Positions 1 through 9,102 of a stretch of 15,302 nucleotides of DNA are shown here, one piece after another; the stretch's first letter is position 1; each line of letters opens with the position of its first letter. The position numbers and the translations under genes were made by a program. Source of the DNA: Sulfurimonas sp. UBA6792 (GTDB lineage: Bacteria; Campylobacterota; Campylobacteria; Campylobacterales; Sulfurimonadaceae); assembly GCA_002452425.1 (NCBI GenBank), contig DKFQ01000079.1, forward strand, positions 14,534 through 29,835, read 5' to 3'. The notes beneath the pieces were generated by a model, which saw only the letters and a program-made list of their open reading frames with translations, made no database searches and was not told where the DNA came from.

Positions 1-90
1 GCGGATGAGGTAGAGCATGAAGAGGATCTTCAATCGCTTTATGACGATATCACAGAGTTTGTAGCAGAGCTTAAAAAATCACTTGCATAG
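1..90 (+). CDS. C-terminal end of an unidentified protein (partial)
   Basis: Frame 1 is open from the first base to a TAG at 88-90, giving 29 residues that end ...FVAELKKSLA. The tail is rich in Glu and Asp and looks helical (for example EHEEDLQSLYDDITEFVAEL). The next gene starts eight bases after the stop, so this gene is probably co-transcribed with the two-component system. Too little of it is present to assign a family. It is called coding because of the uninterrupted frame, the close spacing and the amphipathic composition. Confidence 0.6.
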   Translation, partial: ADEVEHEEDLQSLYDDITEFVAELKKSLA

Positions 91-98
91 GTTTTGGA

Positions 99-761
99 AT
101 GAAAAAAATATTGATGATTGAAGACGATTTGGAGCTTGCGGAGATTCTTACAGAGTATCTTGAGCAGTTCGAATTTAAGATTATTACAGAGGATGACCCA
201 TTTAAGGCGGTGAGCATCTTGAAGTTGGAGCCGTTTGACCTTGTTATTTTGGATTTGACGCTTCCAGGGATGGACGGCTTAGAAGTTTGTGAAGCTATAC
301 GTGAGCGTCAGGATATCCCCATCATCATCTCCTCAGCTAGAAGCGATGTAACAGACAAAGTAAAAGCGTTAGAGCTTGGAGCAGATGACTATATCCCAAA
401 ACCCTACGATCCTCGAGAACTAGAGGCTCGCATACACTCTGTTCTTCGCCGCTATGAGGCAAAATCACAGCAAAAAGAGGAGTCTAAAAGCGACTTTAAA
501 TGTGACCTCTCTTCGATGATTATAACCTACAAAGGCAGAAATATCGACCTCACAAATGCAGAGTTTGGGATACTCTCCTACATGATTGCAAAGCAGGGGT
601 TAGTCGTCTCACGAGAAGATTTGATTCATAATGTCAATGCCATAAATGAAGACTCTTCCAATAAAAGCATCGATGTTATGGTAGGGCGTATCCGCAACAA
701 GCTTGGAGACAAAGCGCTTATCGAGTCTGTTCGAGGCGTGGGCTATAAGCTCTTAAAGTAG
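99..761 (+). CDS. OmpR/PhoB-family DNA-binding response regulator
   Basis: Cytoplasmic transcription factor of 220 residues, the normal length for the family. The N-terminal receiver domain (about 1-115) has the acidic pocket E8-D9-D10, the phospho-acceptor D52 in LVILDLTLPGMDG, S79 at the switch Ser/Thr position and the conserved K101 in the IPKPYDP loop. The C-terminal winged-helix domain (about 130-220) ends in the typical RVRNKLG/VRGVGYKL-type segment, seen here as GRIRNKLGD...VRGVGYKLLK. The kinase gene follows after seven bases, so the two are almost certainly partners. The genes look most like the ArsR/ArsS acid-response pair of Helicobacter pylori (HP0166/HP0165), but Campylobacterota carry several related pairs and the signal cannot be read from sequence. 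A weak AGG at 89-91 serves as ribosome binding site. Confidence 0.93.
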   Translation: MKKILMIEDDLELAEILTEYLEQFEFKIITEDDPFKAVSILKLEPFDLVILDLTLPGMDGLEVCEAIRERQDIPIIISSARSDVTDKVKALELGADDYIPKPYDPRELEARIHSVLRRYEAKSQQKEESKSDFKCDLSSMIITYKGRNIDLTNAEFGILSYMIAKQGLVVSREDLIHNVNAINEDSSNKSIDVMVGRIRNKLGDKALIESVRGVGYKLLK

Positions 762-768
762 CTCTCAT

Positions 769-2043
769 TTGCGCAAACATGCCGTCTTAATCACTGTTCT
801 TTTTGCACTCACGGTGACGCTCGTGAGTGTAAGCGCTGTTTTTTGGAAATTTTTTCAGCTCAACAAACAAAACTACATCAACAACATCTTTACCAAACAC
901 GCCATTATCACTCAGATTTATCAGCAGTATCAGCAAAAAGAGGACTCAGAGATTATGCTTGAGGCAAATCTTGCTGTTTACAATTTTGTCCTTATCAAGC
1001 AAAAAGCCGATGCGATGGTTATCCTGAAAAATGCACAAACGCTTAAGAAAAAAGATTTTCAAAATGTCAATGCTTCTCTTCTCTTCTCTGGAAATGGTTT
1101 TTACACACAACGCGTTGTAACCGACCTAACTGCAACGATGCTGGAGTTCAACAAAAAGATTTATTTTCATATCAGTTCGCCAAATGCTTCTGTTATCATC
1201 CTTGATGAGGAGCTCAAACCTTACAAATACTGGAATGTCGTCTCCCCTTATCTTATTATCATCTCTATTATTTTAATCTCTTTTATCCTGATTTTACGTA
1301 GATTAAGACCGCTTATCAGGCTTAGAAAAAAGATAGCTCTTTATGGAAACGGCGATATGAATATCTCCTTTAAGACGAACGGGCAAGACGAGATAGCGCT
1401 TGTAGCAAATGAACTTGAAGCTACACGCCAAAAGATAAATATCATCCTTGAGTCACGTACCCTCTTTTTACGCAACATCATGCATGAACTCAAAACACCC
1501 ATAGCAAAGGGAACTATTGCAACGCAGATGCTAGATTCTCAAAAGCAGCGTGACAGATTTAGCTCTATTTTTGGACGCCTAGAGTCGCTTGTCAATGAGT
1601 TTGCACTTATCGAAGAGGTAACAAGTCTTGGCGATAAAGCTGAGTTTAAAGAGTACCGCCTTATCGATATCATTGACGGTGCTATCGATATGGCGATGGT
1701 GGAGGATGAGAGTGTAAGTGTGACTGTTGACCCGACTAAAAAAATCAACGCAAACTACAGACTCTACACCATAGCGATAAAAAATATGATAGATAACGGT
1801 ATCAAATACTCCACCGATGCGCATGTCAAGATTCTTATCAAAAATGGCGAACTTGTTTTTGAGAGCAAAGGGGCGTGTATTGCGCATCCTTTGCAGTACT
1901 ACATAGAACCTTTTACAAAAGACAACCCTGCAAAAAACAGCTTTGGGCTTGGGCTTTATCTCGTGGATTCTATCTTAAAAGTGCATGCGCAGGTGCTTGC
2001 TCATGAGTATGAAGATGGAACAAATCGATTTATTTTTGCATAA
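769..2043 (+). CDS. ArsS-like membrane sensor histidine kinase, TTG start
   Basis: Inner-membrane sensor kinase of 424 residues. A first membrane helix (about 5-25) and a second (about 158-178) flank a periplasmic sensor region of about 130 residues. A HAMP-like linker (about 178-228) follows. The dimerisation/phosphoacceptor box is FLRNIMHELKTPIAKG with H239. The N box lies at IKNMIDNGIKYS (N339, N343), the F box at EPFTKD, and the G2 box at FGLGLYLVDS (G393, G395). The usual DxGxG G1 motif is replaced by ESKGACI, a degenerate form I associate with ArsS-like kinases of this phylum. No ATG occurs before the first membrane helix, so the TTG at 769, seven bases after the regulator stop, is the likely start. 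The partner is the upstream regulator. The ArsS name is by resemblance only. Confidence 0.88.
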   Translation: MRKHAVLITVLFALTVTLVSVSAVFWKFFQLNKQNYINNIFTKHAIITQIYQQYQQKEDSEIMLEANLAVYNFVLIKQKADAMVILKNAQTLKKKDFQNVNASLLFSGNGFYTQRVVTDLTATMLEFNKKIYFHISSPNASVIILDEELKPYKYWNVVSPYLIIISIILISFILILRRLRPLIRLRKKIALYGNGDMNISFKTNGQDEIALVANELEATRQKINIILESRTLFLRNIMHELKTPIAKGTIATQMLDSQKQRDRFSSIFGRLESLVNEFALIEEVTSLGDKAEFKEYRLIDIIDGAIDMAMVEDESVSVTVDPTKKINANYRLYTIAIKNMIDNGIKYSTDAHVKILIKNGELVFESKGACIAHPLQYYIEPFTKDNPAKNSFGLGLYLVDSILKVHAQVLAHEYEDGTNRFIFA

Positions 2044-2052
2044 GGCAACATT

Positions 2053-3474
2053 ATGACTATAAAACAATATATAAGTAGAGAAACAACTCTTATTGCGATA
2101 TGTTTCTTTCTTTTTGGTTGGATGGGGCATGCCCTATACGAAAATGGACATAAAATCATAAAACATTCAACGCTTAAAAAGATACAAAAAGAGGGTGTTT
2201 TAAATGTAGTGCTTCTCAACTCCCCCTCAACCTACTATATAGGCTCAGATGGACCAAAAGGTTTTGAGCATGACCTCTTAAACTCTTACGCAACGCATCT
2301 TGGTGTCAAACTCAACATTACAACCGCCAATACCGTAAAAGAAGCGTTGGAGTTGAGCAAAAACCCAGAGATACATGTTACCTCTGCTTCTTTGACAAAA
2401 ACGCAGGAGAGAGAAAAAAATTTCAGTTTTGGACCCTCCTATTTTGAAGCGCAAGAGCAGCTTGTCTGTAACAAATCTTTACTTGGAAGTGGAAAATTTC
2501 CAAAAAATGCAGACAATTTATCGCATCTTAGCATCGTTGTCGGCGAAGATACAAGCTACAGCGAGACCATAGAACAACTTAAGCGAGATGGCTTTGAGAT
2601 GAATGCAACCTACTCGCCTGAATTTTCAACCGAAGAGCTTATCGCGCAGGTGGACACACACGAGATAGATTGTACCATTGTTGATTCTAATATCTACGCA
2701 CTTAACCAGCGCTATTTCAAAAATATAGAGTTGGCGTTTGACGTAAGCAACAGAAGACAACAGGCATGGATTTTGGCACCCGAATCAGATATGCTCAAGG
2801 CAGATATGTACGAGTGGTTTAACTCCTTCAACCAAAGCGGTGAAATGGCACGACTTAAAGACCATTACTACAGCTATGTTCTCTTTTTTGATTACTACGA
2901 TACGGTTATGTTTCATGAGCGCATCAAAACACGCCTTCCAAAATATGAACGCTACTTTAAGGGGGCTTCAGGAGAGTATAACATTCCCTACTCAGCGCTA
3001 GTTGCACTCTCTTATCAAGAGTCTCACTGGAACCCAAATGCGGTCAGTTATACGGGTGTGCGAGGGCTGATGATGCTTACACAAAATACCGCGGATTTGC
3101 TTGGTGTAAAAGATAGAACAGACCCAAAAGAGAGTATATTTGGAGGGGCGAAACATCTGCATCAGATGCTTAAGAGCATCCCAATGGAAGTCTCAGGAGA
3201 AGACCGCCTTAAGTTTGCTCTTGCGGCTTACAACATAGGGCTTGGACATGTCTTTGATGCTCAAAAATTAGCACAACAGCTAGGACTAAACCAAAACAGT
3301 TGGACAGATTTGAAGGTTGTGTTACCGCTTCTCTCACAAAAGAAATACTACAAAACGCTTAAGCATGGTTATGCACGTGGAAGTGAAGCGGTACGCTATG
3401 TGGACGCTGTCTATGACTATAGAGATATTTTACAAAAGCTCGACAGCGAGGCAATCGCCTCTGCTACGAATTAA
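2053..3474 (+). CDS. mltF: MltF-like protein: periplasmic solute-binding domain fused to lytic transglycosylase
   Basis: Membrane-anchored murein transglycosylase of 473 residues, close to the length of MltF. A single hydrophobic anchor or signal (about 11-27) is followed by a SBP_bac_3-type domain (about 45-270). The C-terminal SLT domain (about 295-460) has the catalytic Glu in [10 protein letters not shown] (E323), then GVRGLMMLT and [10 protein letters not shown], the standard family-1 transglycosylase signatures. In MltF the N-terminal domain regulates the lytic domain, which cleaves the MurNAc-GlcNAc bond to leave 1,6-anhydro ends. It starts nine bases after the kinase, with an AAGG ribosome site at 2042-2045, so it belongs to the same operon. 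That context suggests cell-wall turnover is under the control of, or informs, this two-component system. It is convergent with rsfS, with nine bases between the stops. Confidence 0.9.
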   Translation: MTIKQYISRETTLIAICFFLFGWMGHALYENGHKIIKHSTLKKIQKEGVLNVVLLNSPSTYYIGSDGPKGFEHDLLNSYATHLGVKLNITTANTVKEALELSKNPEIHVTSASLTKTQEREKNFSFGPSYFEAQEQLVCNKSLLGSGKFPKNADNLSHLSIVVGEDTSYSETIEQLKRDGFEMNATYSPEFSTEELIAQVDTHEIDCTIVDSNIYALNQRYFKNIELAFDVSNRRQQAWILAPESDMLKADMYEWFNSFNQSGEMARLKDHYYSYVLFFDYYDTVMFHERIKTRLPKYERYFKGASGEYNIPYSALVALSYQESHWNPNAVSYTGVRGLMMLTQNTADLLGVKDRTDPKESIFGGAKHLHQMLKSIPMEVSGEDRLKFALAAYNIGLGHVFDAQKLAQQLGLNQNSWTDLKVVLPLLSQKKYYKTLKHGYARGSEAVRYVDAVYDYRDILQKLDSEAIASATN

Positions 3475-3483
3475 GAAGAAAGA

Positions 3484-3819
3484 TTAGCGGTTCATCCCCT
3501 CTTTGCCATCGGCAAGAGCGCTTAAAAAACTCTCCATATCGTACTTTACACGATACTCCGGTGTCATGATATGGATGAGGATATCGCCTAAATCCACAAC
3601 GATCCAGTCACTGCTCTCATCTACGGCATTGAACTTTTCTGAGGGTTTTAAATCTCTTTTGAGATGATCCAAAAGAGCGTATGTGTGTTTTGAACCTAAA
3701 GAGGATGCGATGATGGCATAGTCAACAAAGTAGTTTTTGTTTCTAAGGTCAAAAACCTCTATATTTTCTGCTTTGTTTTTATCCAAAACCTCTGTGATTC
3801 TTTCTATTCTGTTTTGCAA
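3484..3819 (-). CDS. rsfS: Ribosomal silencing factor RsfS
   Basis: Small cytoplasmic protein of 111 residues in the RsfS/YbeB/Iojap family. It binds ribosomal protein uL14 and blocks subunit joining when nutrients are scarce. The signature block DWIVVDLGDILIHIMTPEYR (about 71-90) matches the family core, and the N-terminal region carries the usual FDLRNKNYFVDYAIIASS segment. The start codon is TTG, preceded by a good AAGGA at 3830-3826 six bases upstream. The gene overlaps the end of nadD by 16 bases, so translational coupling is likely. The nadD-rsfS pair is a very common bacterial arrangement. Confidence 0.93.
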   Translation of the reverse strand: MQNRIERITEVLDKNKAENIEVFDLRNKNYFVDYAIIASSLGSKHTYALLDHLKRDLKPSEKFNAVDESSDWIVVDLGDILIHIMTPEYRVKYDMESFLSALADGKEGMNR

Positions 3820-4352
3820 TTGTTTTCCTTGTAAAAGTTATATATTTGCGTTGCGCATTTTTTTGGCAGTTTTGATATCTCCATCTTCTCTCTGAGTTGA
3901 GTTGAGGAGATATCTACAGCAACATGAAGAGTAAAAAACTCTTTTGGAATCTCGATATTTTCCCGCGAGACCACAACAAACGTGACAAGATTTTTGAGTT
4001 TGTCATAGCTCTTCCACAGATGCAGTTTTGAGAGATTGTCCGCACCTATGACGAGATAGATTTTTTTGTAACTCTCAAGCAGATGCTCCACGGTCTCTAT
4101 TGTTGGAACTTGTCTCTTTTGTAAAACTTCAAAATCTGAGATGACAACATCTTCATCATCACAAAAAATCTCTTTAAGCCACTCCACTCTTAAGTGTGCA
4201 GGTGCATGAAAACTTGATTTGAAAGGATTTAAAAATGTCGGCATGATGATAATTTTGTCAATATCTTTAAACTTTTTTAAAGCCCTGACAACAGCCTCGT
4301 GTCCGATGTGAGGCGGGTCAAAAGAGCCGCCAAAAAGTGCAATCGTATCCAT
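3804..4352 (-). CDS. nadD: Nicotinate-mononucleotide adenylyltransferase
   Basis: Enzyme of 182 residues that joins ATP and nicotinate mononucleotide to form deamido-NAD in NAD biosynthesis. The nucleotidyltransferase signature GGSFDPPHIGH occupies residues 8-18 with the (H/T)xGH pair H15 and H18. The second signature, ISSTQLR, is at 148-154. GADN at 103-106 is also typical. No Shine-Dalgarno sequence precedes the ATG at 4352. A perfect TATAAT on the minus strand (4369-4364) leaves a leader of only about five bases. The gene is divergent from gap and overlaps rsfS downstream, forming a two-gene operon. Confidence 0.95.
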   Translation of the reverse strand: MDTIALFGGSFDPPHIGHEAVVRALKKFKDIDKIIIMPTFLNPFKSSFHAPAHLRVEWLKEIFCDDEDVVISDFEVLQKRQVPTIETVEHLLESYKKIYLVIGADNLSKLHLWKSYDKLKNLVTFVVVSRENIEIPKEFFTLHVAVDISSTQLREKMEISKLPKKCATQIYNFYKENNCKTE

Positions 4353-4363
4353 ATTTAAAGCGA

Positions 4364-4369
4364 ATTATA
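4364..4369 (-). promoter_or_regulatory. Candidate -10 box of nadD-rsfS (TATAAT)
   Basis: Perfect TATAAT on the minus strand, 11 bases before the nadD ATG. Transcription would start near 4357, leaving about five untranslated bases and no room for a Shine-Dalgarno sequence. No clear -35 is visible, which is normal for Campylobacterota housekeeping promoters. Confidence 0.5.
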
Positions 4370-4381
4370 ACTAATTTTAGG

Positions 4382-4387
4382 TAAAAT
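4382..4387 (+). promoter_or_regulatory. Candidate -10 box of the gap operon (TAAAAT)
   Basis: TAAAAT lies 28 bases before the gap ATG. A start near 4394 would give a leader of about 22 bases carrying the AGGA ribosome site at 4405-4408, seven bases before the ATG. This -10 lies only 12 bp from the divergent nadD -10, so the two polymerase footprints would overlap. Confidence 0.4.
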
Positions 4388-4415
4388 TGCCCATCTTTTT
4401 AATTAGGAATAGAGT

Positions 4416-5414
4416 ATGGCATTAAAGATAGCAATTAACGGATTTGGTAGAATCGGTCGCTGTGTCGCACGCATAGCTGCAACAAGAGATGATGTGGAAG
4501 TGGTGGCTATAAACGACACTGCAAGTATGGACATGATGCTCTATCTTCTCAAAAACGACTCTGTCCATGGAACATTTAACGCTGAAGTGGTGCAGGTTGA
4601 TGCAGACCATATTGCGATAAATGGACAAAAAATCAGAGTATTTAGCGACCGTGACCCAAAAAACCTCAAATTTGCCGATTGTGGTGCTGATATGGTTTTA
4701 GAGTGTACAGGTGTCTTCTTAAGTCAAAATGATGCACAGATTCATATCGACAACGGTGTCAAAAAGGTTCTCTTCTCCGCTCCGGCAAAAGATGACACAC
4801 CGACATTTGTTATCGGTGTCAATGAACATCTCTATGCAGGGCAGAGCATCGTCTCAAATGCTTCATGTACGACAAACTGTCTAGGACCTATCGCAAAAGT
4901 GCTTGATGATGCTTTTGGTATCGAAAAAGGGCTTATGACAACTATCCACTCCTACACAAATGACCAAAATATCCTAGATGTGAAACACTCCAAAGATAAG
5001 CGCCGCGCACGTGCCGGAGCTATCAACATGATTCCAACAACAACAGGAGCGGCAAAAGCTATCGGTTTGGTACTTCCTCAACTCAAAGGCAAACTTCACG
5101 GACAGAGCGTGCGTGTTCCGACACCTAACGTCTCCATGGTTGACTTAAACGTTATTGTGAAGAGAAAAGTAACAAAAGAGGAAGTAACAGCGGCATTTAA
5201 CACTGCAGCGCAAACAACACTCAAGGGCATTATCTTGATGGACAAGGAGATGCGTGTTTCTCAGGACTTCGTGGGGTGTGCATACAGCTCTATCGTTGCA
5301 GAGGATTTAACACAAGTTATCGATGGCGATATGGTAAAAATCATGGCATGGTACGACAACGAGTGGGGTTACTCGACAAGACTTATCGACATGGCACTTC
5401 ATATCAGCAAATAG
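4416..5414 (+). CDS. gap: Glyceraldehyde-3-phosphate dehydrogenase, type I
   Basis: Cytoplasmic enzyme of 332 residues that interconverts glyceraldehyde 3-phosphate and 1,3-bisphosphoglycerate. The N-terminal Rossmann motif is INGFGRIGR (7-15). The acidic residue D34 after the second strand favours NAD. The active site is SNASCTTNC with catalytic C151, and the base is H178 in IHSYTNDQ. The C-terminal WYDNEWGYS block is intact. First gene of gap-pgk-tpiA-fabI. A good AGGA ribosome site lies seven bases upstream of the ATG. In a chemolithoautotroph the flux would be mainly gluconeogenic, but that depends on the organism assignment. Confidence 0.97.
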   Translation: MALKIAINGFGRIGRCVARIAATRDDVEVVAINDTASMDMMLYLLKNDSVHGTFNAEVVQVDADHIAINGQKIRVFSDRDPKNLKFADCGADMVLECTGVFLSQNDAQIHIDNGVKKVLFSAPAKDDTPTFVIGVNEHLYAGQSIVSNASCTTNCLGPIAKVLDDAFGIEKGLMTTIHSYTNDQNILDVKHSKDKRRARAGAINMIPTTTGAAKAIGLVLPQLKGKLHGQSVRVPTPNVSMVDLNVIVKRKVTKEEVTAAFNTAAQTTLKGIILMDKEMRVSQDFVGCAYSSIVAEDLTQVIDGDMVKIMAWYDNEWGYSTRLIDMALHISK

Positions 5415-5423
5415 GACAGAGAT

Positions 5424-6623
5424 TTGGAACTTTTAAATATCAAAAATTTAGATTTAGCGGGCGAAACAGTTTTTATCAGATGTGATTTCAACGTACCTAT
5501 GGATGAGTTTGGCAATATCTCTGACGATCGCCGCATCCGTTCGGCGATTTCAACGATTCACTACTGCTTAGACCAAAACTGTGCAGTCATTTTAGCATCA
5601 CACCTTGGTCGCCCTGAGGGACAAGTTGTTGCAAAGTACTCACTCGCTCCCGTAGCAAAGAGAATCCAGCAGCTTCTCAAACGTGAAGTCATTCTTGCAG
5701 ATGATGTCGTGGGAGAAGATGCTCTTGCAAAAGCGGCGGCACTCAAAGAGGGTGAGATTTTGATGCTTGAGAATCTCCGCTATGAAGCAGGCGAGACAAA
5801 AAACAACGAGGAACTTTCCAAAAAACTCGCTTCAATGGCTGCGTTTTACATCAATGATGCTTTTGGTGTGAGTCATCGTGCGCACGCTTCTGTAGAGGGT
5901 ATCACACGCTATTTTGACAACGAACACAAAGCAGCGGGCTTCTTGCTTCAAAAAGAGATAGAGTTTTTAGGCAAAATCATCCAAAATCCTGTACGTCCTT
6001 TTGCTGCAATCGTCGGCGGAAGCAAAGTTTCAGGAAAACTTGAAGCACTTATCAACCTTCTTCCAAAAGTGGATAAGATACTTATCGGCGGGGGAATGGC
6101 ATTTACATTCTTAAAGCACCTCGGTTACGACATCGGGGCTTCTCTTGTTGAGGATGATTTGCTTGATGAAGCGGGACGCATCTTGGAAGAGGCAAAGAGA
6201 CTTAACGTGAAGTTCTACCTTCCTATTGATGTTGTAGCAGCTGAGAAGTTTTCTGAAGATACGCTAAGCAAGATAGTTCCATCACAAGAGATACCATCAG
6301 GCTGGATGGGGCTAGATATCGGACCTGCAACAGTAAGACTTTACAGAGAAGTTTTAAATGATGTCCAAACAATCCTCTGGAACGGACCGATGGGCGTTTA
6401 TGAGATGGAGAAGTTCGCAAGAGGCTCTAACAAGATAGCACACTTTGTAGCAGACAGCTATGCAACGACAGTTGTTGGCGGCGGCGATACAGCGGACTTG
6501 GTGCAAAGAATCGGCGTGGATGAAGAGATGACTTTTATCTCAACGGGCGGCGGGGCTTCACTGGAGCTTTTAGAGGGCAAGATTTTACCAGGTGTGGCTT
6601 CTTTGATGGTTCAAGAGAAGTAA
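5424..6623 (+). CDS. pgk: Phosphoglycerate kinase
   Basis: Monomeric two-domain enzyme of 399 residues that transfers the acyl phosphate of 1,3-bisphosphoglycerate to ADP, or the reverse in gluconeogenesis. The substrate side shows RCDFNVP (D21, N23), HLGRP (60-64), R119 in ENLRY and R152 in SHRAHAS. The nucleotide side shows GGSKVSGK (198-205), [13 protein letters not shown] (352-356) and GGGASLE. The start is TTG at 5424 with AGGA at 5413-5416, seven bases upstream; no ATG lies before the conserved N-terminal block. It follows gap by nine bases and precedes tpiA by four, so the three are translated from one message. Confidence 0.97.
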   Translation: MELLNIKNLDLAGETVFIRCDFNVPMDEFGNISDDRRIRSAISTIHYCLDQNCAVILASHLGRPEGQVVAKYSLAPVAKRIQQLLKREVILADDVVGEDALAKAAALKEGEILMLENLRYEAGETKNNEELSKKLASMAAFYINDAFGVSHRAHASVEGITRYFDNEHKAAGFLLQKEIEFLGKIIQNPVRPFAAIVGGSKVSGKLEALINLLPKVDKILIGGGMAFTFLKHLGYDIGASLVEDDLLDEAGRILEEAKRLNVKFYLPIDVVAAEKFSEDTLSKIVPSQEIPSGWMGLDIGPATVRLYREVLNDVQTILWNGPMGVYEMEKFARGSNKIAHFVADSYATTVVGGGDTADLVQRIGVDEEMTFISTGGGASLELLEGKILPGVASLMVQEK

Positions 6624-6627
6624 GCTG

Positions 6628-7335
6628 ATGATAATAGCAGCAAATCTCAAAACAAATCTTACAAGAGAAAAAACGCTTCACTATCTGCAAGAAGTGGAGC
6701 ATTTTTTAGAGCAAAACAGTATCTCACAAGAGGTTTTAGTCTTTCCTGCAATCTCAAACTTAAATGCGCACGATGGGCAGCTTATCGTTGGAACGCAAAA
6801 CGCTTACCCAGCGTTCAATGGGGCTTTTACGGGCGAGATAGGGTATGAGCAACTTGAAGAGTTTGGCATCAAAACGATTCTCATTGGTCATAGCGAGAGA
6901 AGGCATATACTGGGTGAGACACAAGAATCTCTTGTTGCAAAGTTTGACTTTTACAAAAATCTTGGGTTTAAAATCGTTTACTGTGTCGGAGAGCCTCTAG
7001 GCGTGAGAGAGTCTGGGCATGAGAAGATGATGGCATATATCGCCGCTCAGTACGAGGGCATCGACACCTCGTATGAAAATCTCATCATAGCTTATGAGCC
7101 AGTTTGGGCGATAGGAACGGGGCTGACACCAACGCTTGAAGAGATTGATGCCATCCATAAAGAGTTAAAAGCCAAATCTCCCGCTCCGCTTCTTTATGGC
7201 GGAAGCGTAAAAGTAACCAACGCAAAAGAGGTTATGGCACTTGAAAATGTCGATGGGATTTTGGTAGGAAGTGCTGCACTTTATGCCCAGCACTTTTGTA
7301 CAATGTGTATGTATGCACAAGAGTTAGATAAATAA
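6628..7335 (+). CDS. tpiA: Triosephosphate isomerase
   Basis: TIM-barrel enzyme of 235 residues that interconverts dihydroxyacetone phosphate and glyceraldehyde 3-phosphate. Catalytic residues are visible: N6/K8 in ANLKTN, the electrophile H88 in LIGHSERR and the base E157 in AYEPVWAIGTG, whose following residues form the flexible lid loop. The phosphate-binding YGGSV is at 190-194 and GILVGSAAL at 210-218. At 235 residues it is shorter than the usual 250, as in other Campylobacterota. It starts four bases after the pgk stop. The next gene, fabI, is 142 bases away across a REP-like inverted pair. Confidence 0.96.
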   Translation: MIIAANLKTNLTREKTLHYLQEVEHFLEQNSISQEVLVFPAISNLNAHDGQLIVGTQNAYPAFNGAFTGEIGYEQLEEFGIKTILIGHSERRHILGETQESLVAKFDFYKNLGFKIVYCVGEPLGVRESGHEKMMAYIAAQYEGIDTSYENLIIAYEPVWAIGTGLTPTLEEIDAIHKELKAKSPAPLLYGGSVKVTNAKEVMALENVDGILVGSAALYAQHFCTMCMYAQELDK

Positions 7336-7345
7336 TATTTTATCT

Positions 7346-8293
<948 letters not shown>

Positions 8294-8312
8294 AACGCAA
8301 CTGTAACTTATA

Positions 8313-8342
8313 TTTGGCTTCTCGAGTGAGAAGTCAAATTTT
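8313..8342 (+). terminator. Rho-independent terminator of the gap-fabI operon
   Basis: An 11-bp stem (8313-8323 with 8328-8338, one G-U pair) closes a GAGT loop and is followed by TTTT at 8339-8342. It lies 20 bases after the fabI stop. Confidence 0.75.
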
Positions 8343-8401
8343 CCTCTACTTACTGCTTAATTTTTAATCCATTTTTTTAAACATCAACCTCATTCATGTG
8401 C

Positions 8402-8409
8402 AATAATAT
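8402..8409 (+). promoter_or_regulatory. Candidate -10 region of the TorF-like porin gene
   Basis: The sequence AATAATAT lies about 26 bases before the ATG, downstream of a T-rich stretch. It could give a leader of roughly 20 bases that contains the AAGGA ribosome site at 8424-8428. No -35 is evident. Confidence 0.35.
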
Positions 8410-8434
8410 CGCAATTACAAAAAAAGGATAGAAC

Positions 8435-9100
8435 ATGAAACTTCTAAAATTAAGTCTAGTAACTGTTTTGCTTGCAACTTTAGCGTTTGGAGATGAGCAA
8501 AAATCAGGTCTCAATATGAGTGCAAATGTCGCATTTACAAGCAACTATGTCTGGAGAGGTATGACGCAGACAAAAGATTCACCTGCCATTCAAGGCGGAG
8601 TTGATTTGGACTACAAAGGCATCTATGCTGGTTTTTGGGGCTCAAATGTAGAGTTTGGAGATGGCAAAAACTCTATGGAAGCGGATTTGTACGGAGGCTA
8701 TAAGGGTGAAGTTGCGGGAATCGGTTATGATTTGGGCTACATCCAGTATGTCTATCCAAATATGTCAGATGAGTACAACTTTGGTGAAGCGTATGTCGGC
8801 ATAAGTAAAGAGTGGGAAAAATTTGGCGTTAATGCGAAATACTACAAAGGCGTAGAGACTGATGAGCTTGACCCAGAGGATTACTATGAAGTTGGCGTTA
8901 CCTCTTCCATCCTGCCTTATGAGGTTGGTTTCAAAGTAACTTACGGCAGCTATAAGGACATAGGCGACTACTACTTAGTAGGTCTTAGCAAATCGTTTGA
9001 GAAGTTTGATGTAAGCGTGGCATATATCGACTTTAGCCACGATACAGACTCAAGTGCAGACGAAGAGAATGTCGTCGCTACGCTTGGCTTTAAGTTTTAG
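8435..9100 (+). CDS. TorF-family putative porin
   Basis: Predicted outer-membrane beta-barrel of 221 residues. A signal peptide of about 19 residues (KLLKLSLVTVLLATLAFG) precedes the mature start DEQKSG. The conserved opening, LNMSANVAFTSNYVWRGMTQT, followed by AIQGGVDLDYKGIYAGFWGSNV, is the hallmark of the family named TorF/Gcw_chp. The chain consists of alternating-residue strands and ends in a terminal Phe (ATLGFKF), as expected for barrels assembled by BamA. Substrate unknown. The family is linked to small-molecule or vitamin/metal uptake in some genomes, but nothing here decides that. It has its own likely promoter and AAGGA ribosome site, and is convergent with the lipoprotein gene with two bases between the stops. 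Confidence 0.85.
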   Translation: MKLLKLSLVTVLLATLAFGDEQKSGLNMSANVAFTSNYVWRGMTQTKDSPAIQGGVDLDYKGIYAGFWGSNVEFGDGKNSMEADLYGGYKGEVAGIGYDLGYIQYVYPNMSDEYNFGEAYVGISKEWEKFGVNAKYYKGVETDELDPEDYYEVGVTSSILPYEVGFKVTYGSYKDIGDYYLVGLSKSFEKFDVSVAYIDFSHDTDSSADEENVVATLGFKF

Positions 9101-9102
9101 CC

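Noticed and set aside
1579..1887. Minus-strand 102-codon reading frame inside the sensor kinase gene
   Set aside because: It lies opposite conserved kinase motifs (the N box), shows no domain or ribosome site, and is explained as an antisense shadow.
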